From NCBI GenBank assembly GCA_012800435.1, contig JAAZJH010000046.1, forward strand, positions 1 to 37,693: 37,693 bases of DNA. Direction: 5' to 3'. The notes below the pieces were generated by a model. It worked only from the letters and a program-made list of their open reading frames with translations, did not search any database and had not been told where the DNA came from. Of the stretch, positions 9,109 through 19,000 are shown one piece after another; the stretch's first letter is position 1, and each line of letters starts with the position of its first letter. A program made the translations under genes and the position numbers. Source of the DNA: Clostridiaceae bacterium. GTDB lineage: Bacteria > Bacillota > Clostridia > Saccharofermentanales > DTU023.

Positions 9109-10382
9109 TGGTTCATCTCCTTTCTCCAAGAACGATAACGCTCCGATACCATATCGGGCACCCGAACGGCGTCATTCGGCCAGACCATCGAGTTCCCTTT
9201 CAAGGCAATACCTTCATTTATGACCAGATTTGGACCGAAAACCGTGATTCCGTTAGAACAAAGCTTGTCACAGAACTCTTCTGTTCCCTCCGGCTCATCC
9301 GGTGTGGCACGAACGTTAGGTCTTAATAGAGTATCCATACCGACGATGCAGCGCTCGAGATATACGCCGGCCGATATGTACGTATTCGGCATCAAGATGG
9401 AATCTTTTACTACTGCACCTTCTTCAATAATGACATTCGAGCTGATAATTGAATTTTCCACATCACCGTAAAGCTCTGCACCATCCGTGATGGCGACATT
9501 AGAAACTCGACAGTTCTCACCGAAATAATGAGAGGGTTGTTGGTAATTGCGTGAAAAGACGGGAAACATCTCGTCGCGAAGATCCATCACATCCGGTCTC
9601 TCCAAAAGATCCATGTTGGCTTCCCAAAGTGAATAGACCGTCCCGACGTCTTTCCAGTAGCCGTCAAACTGATAAGCGAATACACCGCGTCCTTCATCAA
9701 TCATACCTGGAATAACGTTGGCGCCGAAATCGTTTCTTGACTCCGGATTATTCTCATCTTTAATCAGCGCTTCGCGAAGGCTGTCCCAAGTGAAACAATA
9801 CACGCCCATTGAGGCGAGATTATTCTTCGGCTTCTCAGGCTTCTCTTCAAATTCGACAACACGTGATTCTTCGTCAGTATTCATAATGCCGAAGCGGGGC
9901 GCTTCTTCCCATGGTACTTCAATCACCGCGATCGTCGCTTCAGCGCCTTTTGATTCATGCCAAGCGGCCATCTTTGCGTAATTCATCTTGTATATGTGGT
10001 CGCCTGACAGAATAAGCACATAGCGCGGTTGAAAACTGTCAATAAAGGGAATGTTCTGGTAAATCGAATTGGCCGTACCCTTGTACCAAGTGCTGCCTTC
10101 CTGTCGGACATACGGCGGAAGAATGAAAGTGCCGCCGCTGTTGCGATCCAAGTCCCATGAATGGCCGTTGCCAATGTAGGAATTAAGTTCTAACGGCTGG
10201 TACTGCGTCAGTACGCCGACAGTCTCAATCCCGGAATTCATGCAGTTGGAAAGCGGAAAATCAATGATGCGGTATCTACTTCCGAACGGCACCGCCGGTT
10301 TGGCGACGTAGTCGGTCAGCGCTCCCAGCCGTGACCCCTGCCCGCCGGCAAGAATCATGGCTACGATTTCCTGTTTTGCCAT
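9102..10382 (-). CDS. glgC: Glucose-1-phosphate adenylyltransferase (ADP-glucose pyrophosphorylase)
   Basis: It makes ADP-glucose and pyrophosphate from ATP and glucose 1-phosphate, the committed step of bacterial glycogen synthesis. The 426-residue protein has the nucleotide loop GGQGSRLG (13-20), KPAVPFG (28-34), the SGDH metal-binding aspartate (126-129), FEEKP (178-182), and a C-terminal left-handed beta-helix that carries allosteric sites in the family. The ATG at 10382 has GAGGAGG 8 nt upstream (10391-10397). The gene lies 33 nt after glgB and overlaps glgD, inside the glg operon. Confidence 0.95.
   Translation of the reverse strand: MAKQEIVAMILAGGQGSRLGALTDYVAKPAVPFGSRYRIIDFPLSNCMNSGIETVGVLTQYQPLELNSYIGNGHSWDLDRNSGGTFILPPYVRQEGSTWYKGTANSIYQNIPFIDSFQPRYVLILSGDHIYKMNYAKMAAWHESKGAEATIAVIEVPWEEAPRFGIMNTDEESRVVEFEEKPEKPKNNLASMGVYCFTWDSLREALIKDENNPESRNDFGANVIPGMIDEGRGVFAYQFDGYWKDVGTVYSLWEANMDLLERPDVMDLRDEMFPVFSRNYQQPSHYFGENCRVSNVAITDGAELYGDVENSIISSNVIIEEGAVVKDSILMPNTYISAGVYLERCIVGMDTLLRPNVRATPDEPEGTEEFCDKLCSNGITVFGPNLVINEGIALKGNSMVWPNDAVRVPDMVSERYRSWRKEMNQC
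9117..9123 (-). promoter_or_regulatory. Ribosome binding site that fixes the glgD start
   Basis: AAAGGAG on the minus strand lies 8 nt upstream of the ATG at 9108. It is inside the end of glgC and downstream of the alternative in-frame TTG at 9129, so it supports the shorter glgD protein. Confidence 0.75.
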
Positions 10383-10415
10383 ATATGCTGCCTCCTCTTG
10401 TTGTTATTTGCCGCT

Positions 10416-12422
10416 TTAGCGTTTATTTCCGACGTCTCCTTCATAGAGCAGGTATATGCCCGATAGCGGCGGTATGGGCATATCGATCGCCGGGAAATCG
10501 ATGATGCTTTGCCGGTCATCATTAAGGCGGTTCTTCGGCGTACCGGCTACGCCGTTCTGTTTCACCGCCGACACGAGACGCTCATACATCCCGGGTCTTT
10601 TCTTCTTTTCGGACGGAGTGCGATCAATCGTGTGAAAGACGACGCCGTCTTCGTCCAATCCTGCATAACCACTCCCGCCATAGCGCGGTAAGTCACTGTT
10701 CAAAATAAGGCGATATTGACCTTCCTTTGGAACACGGACCTTGAACGACGGGTACGATGCCGGAGTCATATTCAGAACAACCAGAATTATCTCGCTCTTA
10801 TCGGCATTCATGCGCACATAGGAGAATACGCTGTTCTCGCGATCGTTCGCATCCATCCACTGAAATCCTTCCCACGAATCATCGACTTCCCAGAAAGCAG
10901 GGCTGTCAAGATAAAGATGGTTCAGATCACGACAAAAGGAGTGCATCGCGTTGTGTTTATCATATTGGAGCATGAACCACTCCAGCTCCTCGTAGTAGCG
11001 CCATTCAATGTACGGCGCGTATTCGTTGCCCATAAAATTCAACTTCGCTCCGGGATGAGAGATTTGATACATATAACACGCTCGCAGCGAGGCAAACCTT
11101 CGCCACTCATCACCCGGCATACGTCCGAGCAAAGATTTCTTGCCATGTACAACCTCGTCGTGTGAAAAAGGCAGAATAAAGCGCTCACTGAACGCATACA
11201 TCATGGAAAACGTGACCTTTTCGTGGAACTGGGAACGCGCGTAGTAGTCCGACTTCATGTAACGCAACGTATCATTCATCCAGCCCATATTCCATTTATG
11301 TGTAAAGCCGAGCCCACCTTTTTCAACCGGATAAGTCACTCGACTATATGCCGATGATTCCTCAGCCGCCAGAATACAGTATGGAAACGCTTTGCGAAGA
11401 CGTTGATTGAGTTGTCGAAGGAAAGCAATCGCGTCAAGGTCTTCATAACCGCCTTTTTTGTTAGGACGCGCGTTTGAACGTCCAAAATTCAAGTAAAGCA
11501 TACTGCTGACGGCATCATAACGTAGACCGTCCACGTGGAATTCATCGATCCAGTACCACGCAGACGACATCAGGAATGACACGACCTCTTTCAATCCGTA
11601 GTTGAATACGAGTGTTCCCCAATGCGCGTGCTCCGCGAGCGCAGCGTCCGGATGCTCGAAAAGCGGGAGGCCGTCAAAACGCGCCAACGCGAAGTCATCT
11701 TTCGGAAAATGAGCCGGAACCCAGTCAAGAATAACGCGGATATTCGCTTGGTGCATGATATCAACAAAAGCCTTGAAATCTGCCGGGGTGCCATAGCGCG
11801 ATGTCGGCGCAAAATAACCTGTACTTTGATATCCCCAAGACGCATCCAAGGGATACTCCATGATGGGCATCAACTCAACGGCATTGAATCCCATATTTAC
11901 GCAATAATCAGCCAATTGTTGGGCGATGTCGCGGTAATTATAGACATTGCCGTCCGGGTAACGACGCCAACTTCCTAAGTGAACTTCATAAATATTCAAA
12001 GGCCCGGCTTCCGTCGCGTCCTTTCGCGACGCGCAAAACGCATCATCGTGCCAAGTGTAGTCGTTATTTGGATTATAAAGAACCGATGCAGTGTTCGGAC
12101 GTGTCTCCGCGTGACGGGCGAAAGGATCGGCCTTGAGCAATTGCTGTCCTGTACGTGTACGAATCGAAAACTTGTATCTCTGCCACTCTCGAGCTTCAGG
12201 GACGATCATATGCCAAATACCGGTGGAGTCCATAGGCTGCAACGGATGCGCTAAAGGATCCCATCCGTTAAAATCGCCTACAACACTTACCGCTTCTGCG
12301 CGAGGTGCCCAACATGCGAAACGAAAACCCGAACCGTCTTTTTGTTCGTTTGCAGGCAGCGCGCCAAGCAAACGATAGCTTTGAACATTTTTACCTTCAT
12401 TAAAAAGCCACGCCGGATTCAT
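10416..12422 (-). CDS. glgB: 1,4-alpha-glucan branching enzyme (GH13)
   Basis: It introduces alpha-1,6 branches into glycogen. The 668-residue protein has an N-terminal CBM48-type domain (about 30-130, with VVGDFNGWD at 47-55), the GH13 barrel, and a C-terminal beta domain. Catalytic residues are visible in GLRYDAVSS (nucleophile Asp303), LAAEES (Glu354) and PFSHDEVVHGKKS (Asp422); the last stretch is diagnostic for branching enzymes. The ATG at 12422 follows GAAGGGAAGG, ending 4 nt upstream. It is the first gene of the glg operon, with a -10 box at 12471-12476, but read-through from mutS2 (stop at 12512) is also possible. The C-terminal tail is slightly longer than the usual core, and I see no special domain in it. 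Confidence 0.95.
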   Translation of the reverse strand: MNPAWLFNEGKNVQSYRLLGALPANEQKDGSGFRFACWAPRAEAVSVVGDFNGWDPLAHPLQPMDSTGIWHMIVPEAREWQRYKFSIRTRTGQQLLKADPFARHAETRPNTASVLYNPNNDYTWHDDAFCASRKDATEAGPLNIYEVHLGSWRRYPDGNVYNYRDIAQQLADYCVNMGFNAVELMPIMEYPLDASWGYQSTGYFAPTSRYGTPADFKAFVDIMHQANIRVILDWVPAHFPKDDFALARFDGLPLFEHPDAALAEHAHWGTLVFNYGLKEVVSFLMSSAWYWIDEFHVDGLRYDAVSSMLYLNFGRSNARPNKKGGYEDLDAIAFLRQLNQRLRKAFPYCILAAEESSAYSRVTYPVEKGGLGFTHKWNMGWMNDTLRYMKSDYYARSQFHEKVTFSMMYAFSERFILPFSHDEVVHGKKSLLGRMPGDEWRRFASLRACYMYQISHPGAKLNFMGNEYAPYIEWRYYEELEWFMLQYDKHNAMHSFCRDLNHLYLDSPAFWEVDDSWEGFQWMDANDRENSVFSYVRMNADKSEIILVVLNMTPASYPSFKVRVPKEGQYRLILNSDLPRYGGSGYAGLDEDGVVFHTIDRTPSEKKKRPGMYERLVSAVKQNGVAGTPKNRLNDDRQSIIDFPAIDMPIPPLSGIYLLYEGDVGNKR

Positions 12423-12470
12423 CGCACCTTCCCTTCTCGACCATCAAACGAGGATCTTAAGGTTGCTTCC

Positions 12471-12476
12471 ATTATA
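12471..12476 (-). promoter_or_regulatory. Candidate -10 box of the glycogen operon promoter
   Basis: A perfect TATAAT on the minus strand lies in the 89-nt gap between mutS2 and glgB, about 50 nt before the glgB ATG. TG directly precedes it, but without the spacer base of a true extended -10, and no convincing -35 box is seen 16-18 nt upstream. A leader of roughly 43 nt would result. The weak -35 suggests activator dependence or a modest basal promoter. Confidence 0.5.
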
Positions 12477-12511
12477 CATGAACGACGAAAGTTCTTGCCG
12501 CGGGTGAACAT

Positions 12512-14932
12512 TCAGGATGATTTCCTTTGACAAAACTTTACAATCGTTACACCGTCTCCACCTTCTCCTTCTCCTCCAAGACGGAAAGTCTCAACACGCC
12601 GGTCTCTCAATAGCGCATCTTGCGTTGCCTGACGAAGAGCGCCGGTTCCCTTTCCGTGCACAATTCTAACGGATGTTAGGCCTGCCAACACTGCGTCATC
12701 AAGGAATTGATCGAGAAGAACGAGCGCTTCATCGACACGTTTACCGAGGAGCATGAGCTCTGCACTTGCGCGGGACATCACGTCTGCCCGGACATCCGCA
12801 GTATTGTCAGTCGCGCTTCGTATACGGGCGCTGTGGCGACGCTTTTTGCGCGCATCCAAGCGACGGTCTTTTTTCACGCGTTGAAGCGAGGATGCCGGAA
12901 CTGTGACGCGAAAAGAGCCTGATTCAAGTACAACTGTCTTTCCGTTATCAGAAATAGCGCGCGCCGTACCGGTAACTCCGAGTGTTTCAGCTTCATACAT
13001 CTCCCCGATTTCTATCCTCTCGCACTGATATGAAGATGTTTCCTGCTCCAACCTTGTCGCCGCTGAAGAAGAGAGAGCGTATTTTCTTTTTAACTTATGA
13101 AGGGTGCCGCGCGCTTCGGATTCTAAGCGGTGACCGCCCGATTTACTCGCATCTTCACGGATTTTGGCAAGCAGAGCCTCAACATCTCCGGATGCTTCCT
13201 CCATCATCGCTGCCGTCTTCTCTTGTGCTTCCGCTCTCAATCGCTCACGTTCAACGCGCCACTTTTCACGTTCACGCGTCAGCGCCTCTTTGGCTTCCTC
13301 CGTTTCTACGCGAAGTCGTACAAGATCTTCTTCCATCTTTCGCGCTTTTCTGTGACTTGTTTCAATTGATCTGACGAGATGTTCAAACTGTGCACCCTCA
13401 TTTGAAATCAATGAACTTGCGTTCTCGACAATATCCTGATTAAGGCCGAGACGAGACGCGATTGAAAGCGCGTTGCTAACTCCGGGTACGCCAACTAGGA
13501 GATGATACGTCGGCTGTAAAGTATCAATATCGAACTCGCAACAAGCATTTTCTACGTCCGGCGTGTTCATCGCGTACCCTTTCAGTTCCTGATAATGCGT
13601 TGTTGCCACAGTATGTGCGCCAGCCTTTTTTAGATGGTCAAGGATCGCGATCGCCAGTGCCGCGCCCTCCGAAGGATCCGTTCCTGCGCCCAACTCATCA
13701 ACAAGCGCCAGCATACCCGGTCCGGCATCGTTTGTGATGGCAATGAGTTCTTTCATATGTGACGAAAATGTTGATAAACTCTGTTCAATACTTTGTTCAT
13801 CGCCGATATCGACCGCTATCGTGTGAAACCACGAGATCTCCGATCCTGAGGCGGCAGGAATCATCAGTCCGGCCATCGCCATCAGTGTCAGGAGCCCACA
13901 TGTTTTTAAAGTGACCGTCTTCCCGCCTGTATTCGGCCCCGTGATGACTAGTGTACGGAAAGACAGACCAAGTTCGAAATCAATCGGCACCACTTCGTTT
14001 TTTGGAATCAATGGATGTCGCGCTTTATATAGGACAATCACACCCTGATCATTCAATTTTGGACGGACCGCTTCTTGGTAGGTCGCAAGACATGCCTTCG
14101 CCATGAAAAAATCAAGCTCACCGATGCATTCAAAATTCTCTTGTAAAAGTGAGGCATTCGTCGCAACAATACCCGATAATTCGCGCAGTATTCGTATGAT
14201 TTCATGCTGCTCCGCCGACTGCAGCTCACGTATTTTATTATTCAAACTGACGACCGCCATCGGCTCAATAAAAAGGGTACTCCCAGTAGAAGACGTATCG
14301 TGTACCAGTCCGTCAATTGCCTGTCGTCGATCAGATCGCACTGGCACGACATACCGCCCTTCACGGATCGTTACCAACGGCTCCTGAAGCGCACTGCTTT
14401 TTTGCGCCAGTACGCGTTCAAGCGCGATACGCACTGCATCTTTAGCCTCTTGAAGCTGTCGTCGAATTCGGAAAAGATCAGGACTGGCGTGATCTTTAAG
14501 GTCATCTTCACTGGCAATGGATCGCTCAAGACGCTCCCTGAAACCGGGCAATTCTTCAAGCGACTTAAGGAGAACGTCTATAGAGGATAAATGATCTCTT
14601 TCGCTCGATTCAACAACTGATTTAAGGCGTTCTACAGCGCGAAGAAAAGCGGCAATCCTCAGAAAATCGCCACACGTAAGCGTCCCGTCCGCTTTGGCAA
14701 GCAGGAGAGATGGCCGAATATCGGAGATTCCGCCAAGAGGCAGATCTCCGTGTAAGCTAAGATGCGATAACGCATCATCCGTATCCTGAAGCCATCCGCG
14801 TGCCGTTTCAACATGGTCGGCCGGTCGCAGCTTCTCGCAGCGCTCTTTGCCTCCAGGCGTCGTGGCATATTCCGATAGACGCTCTAGAATAATATTGAAT
14901 TCGAGTTTTCTAAGCGTTTTCTCTCGTATCAC
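12512..14932 (-). CDS. mutS2: MutS2 family ATPase with C-terminal Smr domain
   Basis: A MutS paralogue lacking the mismatch-recognition domain. Family members act in suppression of recombination and in rescue of collided ribosomes. The 806 residues comprise a helical lever and clamp region (about 1-310), the ATPase with Walker A GPNTGGKT (332-339), Walker B ALVDELGAGTDPSEG (from 409), a charged coiled coil (about 510-600), and the Smr domain (about 730-806) with HGKGTGALR. The Smr motif usually written LDLRG is LMLLG here, so the acidic residue tied to nuclease activity is absent. Start is a GTG with AGAGG 5 nt upstream. It precedes the glg operon promoter and follows pgsA by 108 nt. Confidence 0.93.
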   Translation of the reverse strand: MIREKTLRKLEFNIILERLSEYATTPGGKERCEKLRPADHVETARGWLQDTDDALSHLSLHGDLPLGGISDIRPSLLLAKADGTLTCGDFLRIAAFLRAVERLKSVVESSERDHLSSIDVLLKSLEELPGFRERLERSIASEDDLKDHASPDLFRIRRQLQEAKDAVRIALERVLAQKSSALQEPLVTIREGRYVVPVRSDRRQAIDGLVHDTSSTGSTLFIEPMAVVSLNNKIRELQSAEQHEIIRILRELSGIVATNASLLQENFECIGELDFFMAKACLATYQEAVRPKLNDQGVIVLYKARHPLIPKNEVVPIDFELGLSFRTLVITGPNTGGKTVTLKTCGLLTLMAMAGLMIPAASGSEISWFHTIAVDIGDEQSIEQSLSTFSSHMKELIAITNDAGPGMLALVDELGAGTDPSEGAALAIAILDHLKKAGAHTVATTHYQELKGYAMNTPDVENACCEFDIDTLQPTYHLLVGVPGVSNALSIASRLGLNQDIVENASSLISNEGAQFEHLVRSIETSHRKARKMEEDLVRLRVETEEAKEALTREREKWRVERERLRAEAQEKTAAMMEEASGDVEALLAKIREDASKSGGHRLESEARGTLHKLKRKYALSSSAATRLEQETSSYQCERIEIGEMYEAETLGVTGTARAISDNGKTVVLESGSFRVTVPASSLQRVKKDRRLDARKKRRHSARIRSATDNTADVRADVMSRASAELMLLGKRVDEALVLLDQFLDDAVLAGLTSVRIVHGKGTGALRQATQDALLRDRRVETFRLGGEGEGGDGVTIVKFCQRKSS

Positions 14933-15040
14933 AAAAACCTCTATTGTGAAATGACCTCTATGAAAGAGGGCGTATATGAAATAATGCAGGAGGTATACAA
15001 AGCGTTGTCCCTCGTGTGCATATTGAATCTGCTCGAGCTG

Positions 15041-15736
15041 TTATTCATTTTTCTTTTTCGTCGTATGCTTAATCGCGTAATGCGCCATCGCTACAAGCGA
15101 CGTGACAATTGCCGGTAGAAAAATGAGATTTTCGAAAATTCCTAGCGGCTCAGGGATCAGCAGGACAAGAGACGACGCAGTAACGAAAAGAAACGTCGAT
15201 AATTTTCCGAAAATATCCGAATAGACGACAACGTGAGAGCGCGCGAGGAGTAACGTACTTCCAAAAATCATCAGGAGTTCTCTAAATACGTAATAAAGCG
15301 GCACCCAGATCGGAATGCGCTCAATGGCATAAAGCATGATGACGGTAACAACCTGAAAAACCTTATCGACGAAGGGATCAAAAAGTTTCCCGAAACCGGT
15401 AACCATTTTGAATCGTCGCGCAATCCATCCGTCAAGCAGATCAGTAAACCAAATCGCTAAAAACAGAATGAATGACGTAAGGCGATACAGCGGCCATTTG
15501 CCAATCAGAGCCGCCAACGGCAGGATGGCCGCGAAACGAAAGAACGTCAGAACATTGGGAATATTTAATTTAAAAAAAGGAATTGCAGGTTGCTGTTCCG
15601 GAGCATTCTGCCCGTCACGTGTGCCAGTCAAAGTATTATGATTCCGATCTTGTTTTTTAACATTATCTCGATCCGACACTGACGACTTGCTTTGTGTCGT
15701 CAGCACTTCGTCTTGGTGATAGATTTCCTCACGCAT
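15041..15736 (-). CDS. pgsA: CDP-diacylglycerol--glycerol-3-phosphate 3-phosphatidyltransferase
   Basis: A membrane enzyme of the CDP-alcohol phosphatidyltransferase family, most likely the first step of phosphatidylglycerol synthesis. The complete active-site pattern D-x2-D-G-x2-A-R-x8-G-x3-D-x3-D is present from Asp99 to Asp124. Several hydrophobic segments follow (about 62-97, 127-165, 178-220) and the tail is lysine-rich. IPNVLTFFR (59-67) and GKLFDPFVDK (116-125) favour PgsA over phosphatidylserine synthase. Residues 1-55 are a hydrophilic, glutamine- and asparagine-rich extension missing from most homologues. No later start codon precedes the conserved part, apart from an unsupported GTG at codon 11. 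The ribosome site for the ATG at 15736 is weak (GAGG 13 nt away). A TATAAT lies at 15794-15799. Confidence 0.83.
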   Translation of the reverse strand: MREEIYHQDEVLTTQSKSSVSDRDNVKKQDRNHNTLTGTRDGQNAPEQQPAIPFFKLNIPNVLTFFRFAAILPLAALIGKWPLYRLTSFILFLAIWFTDLLDGWIARRFKMVTGFGKLFDPFVDKVFQVVTVIMLYAIERIPIWVPLYYVFRELLMIFGSTLLLARSHVVVYSDIFGKLSTFLFVTASSLVLLIPEPLGIFENLIFLPAIVTSLVAMAHYAIKHTTKKKNE

Positions 15737-15793
15737 ATCGCTATTTTGTCCTCGTTTTCAATCATGTTCACAGATCGATGAGCCGTCTTTTTT

Positions 15794-15799
15794 ATTATA
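15794..15799 (-). promoter_or_regulatory. Candidate -10 box of the pgsA promoter
   Basis: A perfect TATAAT on the minus strand lies 58 nt upstream of the pgsA ATG and would start transcription near 15787. The region 16-18 nt further upstream is T-rich and has no clear TTGACA. A run of seven T between the boxes may supply curvature. Confidence 0.5.
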
Positions 15800-15839
15800 C
15801 CGTCATTTAGAAAAAAATATGGACTGCATATTGACGAAG

Positions 15840-15952
15840 AAACACATGTTTTTCAAAGAAGAAGAATTAAATATGCACGTCCTCATCAAAGTGTCCATCA
15901 TTTCATAAAAAAACACTTGACAAGATGAGGTGAACGTGTCGAAAATGTGTTT
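15840..15952. repeat. Large interrupted inverted repeat between dnaE and pgsA
   Basis: Four nested arm pairs share one centre. AAACACAT (15840-15847) pairs with ATGTGTTT (15945-15952), CACGT (15876-15880) with ACGTG (15934-15938), CCTCATC (15881-15887) with GATGAGG (15924-15930), and AAGTGT (15889-15894) with ACACTT (15913-15918). This gives 26 perfectly paired bases with internal loops and an 18-nt apical loop. It occupies the middle of a 294-nt non-coding gap (15737-16030) that otherwise holds only the pgsA -10 box and A/T-rich DNA. It could be an RNA structure in the dnaE 3' region or the pgsA leader, a terminator variant, or the remnant of a small mobile repeat. No coding potential was seen. 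Confidence 0.6.
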
Positions 15953-16030
15953 TAAAACTTGATCGAAAGTGCTGATTAACGAAATAATTAATCGAAAATC
16001 TCGTATTTACCATCACCTTAAATAAACGTG

Positions 16031-19000
16031 TCAAAGATATCCGAAATTATCACGGCCAAATCGATTGAGCAACAGCATTGCATTCTCGCGATTCCACTGA
16101 ACACCGGATGTTTCACGCGGTTTGAAAAGAGCCCCGCTCGCCTCGTCAAAAAGTTGAACCGGCATTTTGCCGGAGAAAAAAGCCAGGGCAGATTCAAGAG
16201 CTTCACGGAACGCAGGTGTTGCATCTTTGGGAATGCGAATCACGAGTGTTTTGTCCATCAGCCGGGGATCGTCCTCAAATGCGGATGATTCTTGTCGTGT
16301 AGGATCTCTAGGGAGAGCATCCATCTTTCCGGAAGAGTAGAACACACTTTTCTCCGGTTTCTGAATGCTTTCTTTTGACTGTGGAGTGTACGCACGTCGT
16401 TTCGTATTTTGCCCATAGGAATTGGAGCCGTTTCGTCGTCCGCTCTGATTGCCACGCTCATGGCGTTTTGTATAACCTTTTTTTCGAATGACCGATGGCA
16501 GTTCTACTATATCTGTTGTCAAAGGCGCGATAACATCAGCTAAAAGCTTCGGATCATCGTCATCTTGAAGATCAAGCTGACCTGCAATCACAAGAATCTG
16601 GTGTTCATCCATGACATCGCGATAGACAGCATACGTTTTCGGAAAGACGACAACATCTATGCGACCTCCCTGATCCTCTAAAGTCAAAAAAGCCATCCGA
16701 TCATTATTCTTAGTGAAGAGATCTCGGCGCGATACTGTAAGACCAGCCATAATGACACGATCGCGATCACGAAAGTTTATCGGTAAACGGACTGACTGAT
16801 CAATTGCAACGTCGTCGATCGTCGCTTTGCCATCATCCTGTTCCATACCCTCAGACTCGTCCGATGTCTGACGCGGACGCAATTCGTCGTTTCGCACCAA
16901 TGGTAAGGCATTAATGCTTTTTTCGTACGCGTATAGCGGATGACCTGTCACGTAAAGACCGGTCATTTCCTTTTCCATCGCTAGGCTCTCAAGCGTCGTA
17001 AAGGGCGGCGTGTCAGGATAATCGGGTTCGTTTCGGGATGAGAAAGACGTATCCTTAGTCAGATCGAAGAAGGAAACCTGCCCTTCCATGACGCTCTTAT
17101 TGGCTTCTTGAATCGTGCGTGAAAAGGGTTCAATGACCGCTATCATTTTGGATCGTGAAATGCCGAAACCGTCGCATGCCGATGAAAGTACAAGACTTTC
17201 CATCATTTTATGATTTAGAGCCGTATTACACATGCGGCGGAGGAATTCTCCAAACGTTTGAAAGGATCCGTTTTTCTCACGTTCGCGAACGAGCGCCTCA
17301 ATCGCCTCACGCCCCACATTCTTGATCGCGCCCAGTCCGAATCGGATAGCGCCGCCTTCCGGAGCAAAACGCGCTGTGCTCTTATTGATATCGGGCGGCA
17401 GCACCTTGATACCCATCATTTCCGCAGTACGGACATAGCGCTCCGCCTTATTTAAATCACCCAAATATGAGTTCAGCATCGCCGCCATGAATTCTACGGG
17501 ATAATAGTATTTGCACCAAGCCGTGTAATAAGCAACTGCCGCATAAGGCGCAGCGTGCGCTTTGTTGAAGGCGTAACCGGCGAAAGCAAGAATATCATTG
17601 AACAGTTTATCAGCGACACGACGAGGAACACCGTTAGCGACAGCGCCCTGGATGGTGGCACCGCTATCATCTTGTCCGCCGTCGATAAACAACGCGCGAT
17701 AACTTTTTAACAAATTCTCTTCCTTCTTTGACATCGCTCGCCGCACATTGTCCGCTTGGCCAAAAGAAAATCCGGCCAGATCGCGCACAATACGCATGAC
17801 CTGTTCTTGATAGACAATGACGCCGTACGTCACATTTAAAATAGGTTCCAAAAGAGGCGTTTCATAACGGATTTTTGAAGGATCGTGACGCGCTTCGACA
17901 TAGCGCGGAATATGTGTCATCGGGCCGGGACGGAAAAGCGAAATACCCGCAATGATGTCTTCAAAAGACTCCGGTTTTAATTCTTTCATAAACTGCGTCA
18001 TTCCGCCGCTTTCAAGTTGAAAGACACCGTCGGTATCTCCACGGCTAATCATGTCGTAGATAGCAGGATCATCGTATGCCATCGCCGTGTAATCAATAGT
18101 AATGTCGGTATTTTTTTGGACAAGGTTAGCTGTTTCCTGCAGGACGGTCAACGTTCGAAGCCCAAGAAAATCGAATTTCATTAGGCCGACCGATTCGATT
18201 TCATCCTTCGTAAACTGGACAACGATGGATTCGTCATTACGCGCGAGCGGCGCAATATCGGAAACCGGCTTGTCGGCGATAATGACGCCGGCGGCGTGCG
18301 TTGAGGCGTGACGCGGCATCCCCTCAAAACGTCTTGCTAAATCGATAACGCGCTTTGTTGTGGGATCTTCGGTATAGATCTTTTTGAGATCGGGATTCAT
18401 TTCAAGCGCTTTGTCGATCGTGATTTTGAGCTGATTAGGAACCATCTTGGCGATACGATCAGTCTCCGCGTACGAGACATCGAGCGCGCGCCCGACATCG
18501 CGGATTACTGCGCGAGCAGCAAGCGTACCAAAAGTGATAACTTGACAAACATGATCCTCTCCATATTTTTGAGTGACGTAGTCGATAACTTCGCCACGGC
18601 GCTCATAGCAGAAATCGACATCGAAGTCCGGCATACTGACGCGCTCGCGATTGAGAAACCGTTCAAATAGAAGGCCGTACTGTAATGGATCGATATCCGT
18701 AATAAAAAGACAGTATGCCGCTAAAGACGCAGCTCCTGAACCTCGACCGGGACCGACGATAATGCCTCGGTTTCGGGCATAATGAATGAAATCCCACACA
18801 ATGAGGTAATAATCGGTATAGCCCATGTTGTTGATAACCGAGAGTTCATCAGCAAGACGCTTTTCATACTTTTCACGTGCAATACCTGTATGGCGTGTCG
18901 CAAGTCTCTTCTCCAAGCCCTCGCCAGTTAAACGCTCCAACATCTGCTCCGGCGTTTCATTCTCTGATGTCTCGTATTTTGGGAGGTGAAGATGACCAAA

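Noticed and set aside
14951-15118. 55-residue plus-strand frame with a hydrophobic centre between mutS2 and pgsA
   Set aside because: It looks like a small membrane protein but has no ribosome binding site, and its hydrophobic part overlaps antisense with the end of pgsA and its flank.
15917-15922. Perfect TTGACA on the plus strand inside the dnaE-pgsA gap
   Set aside because: No -10-like box lies 16-18 nt downstream and no plus-strand gene follows.
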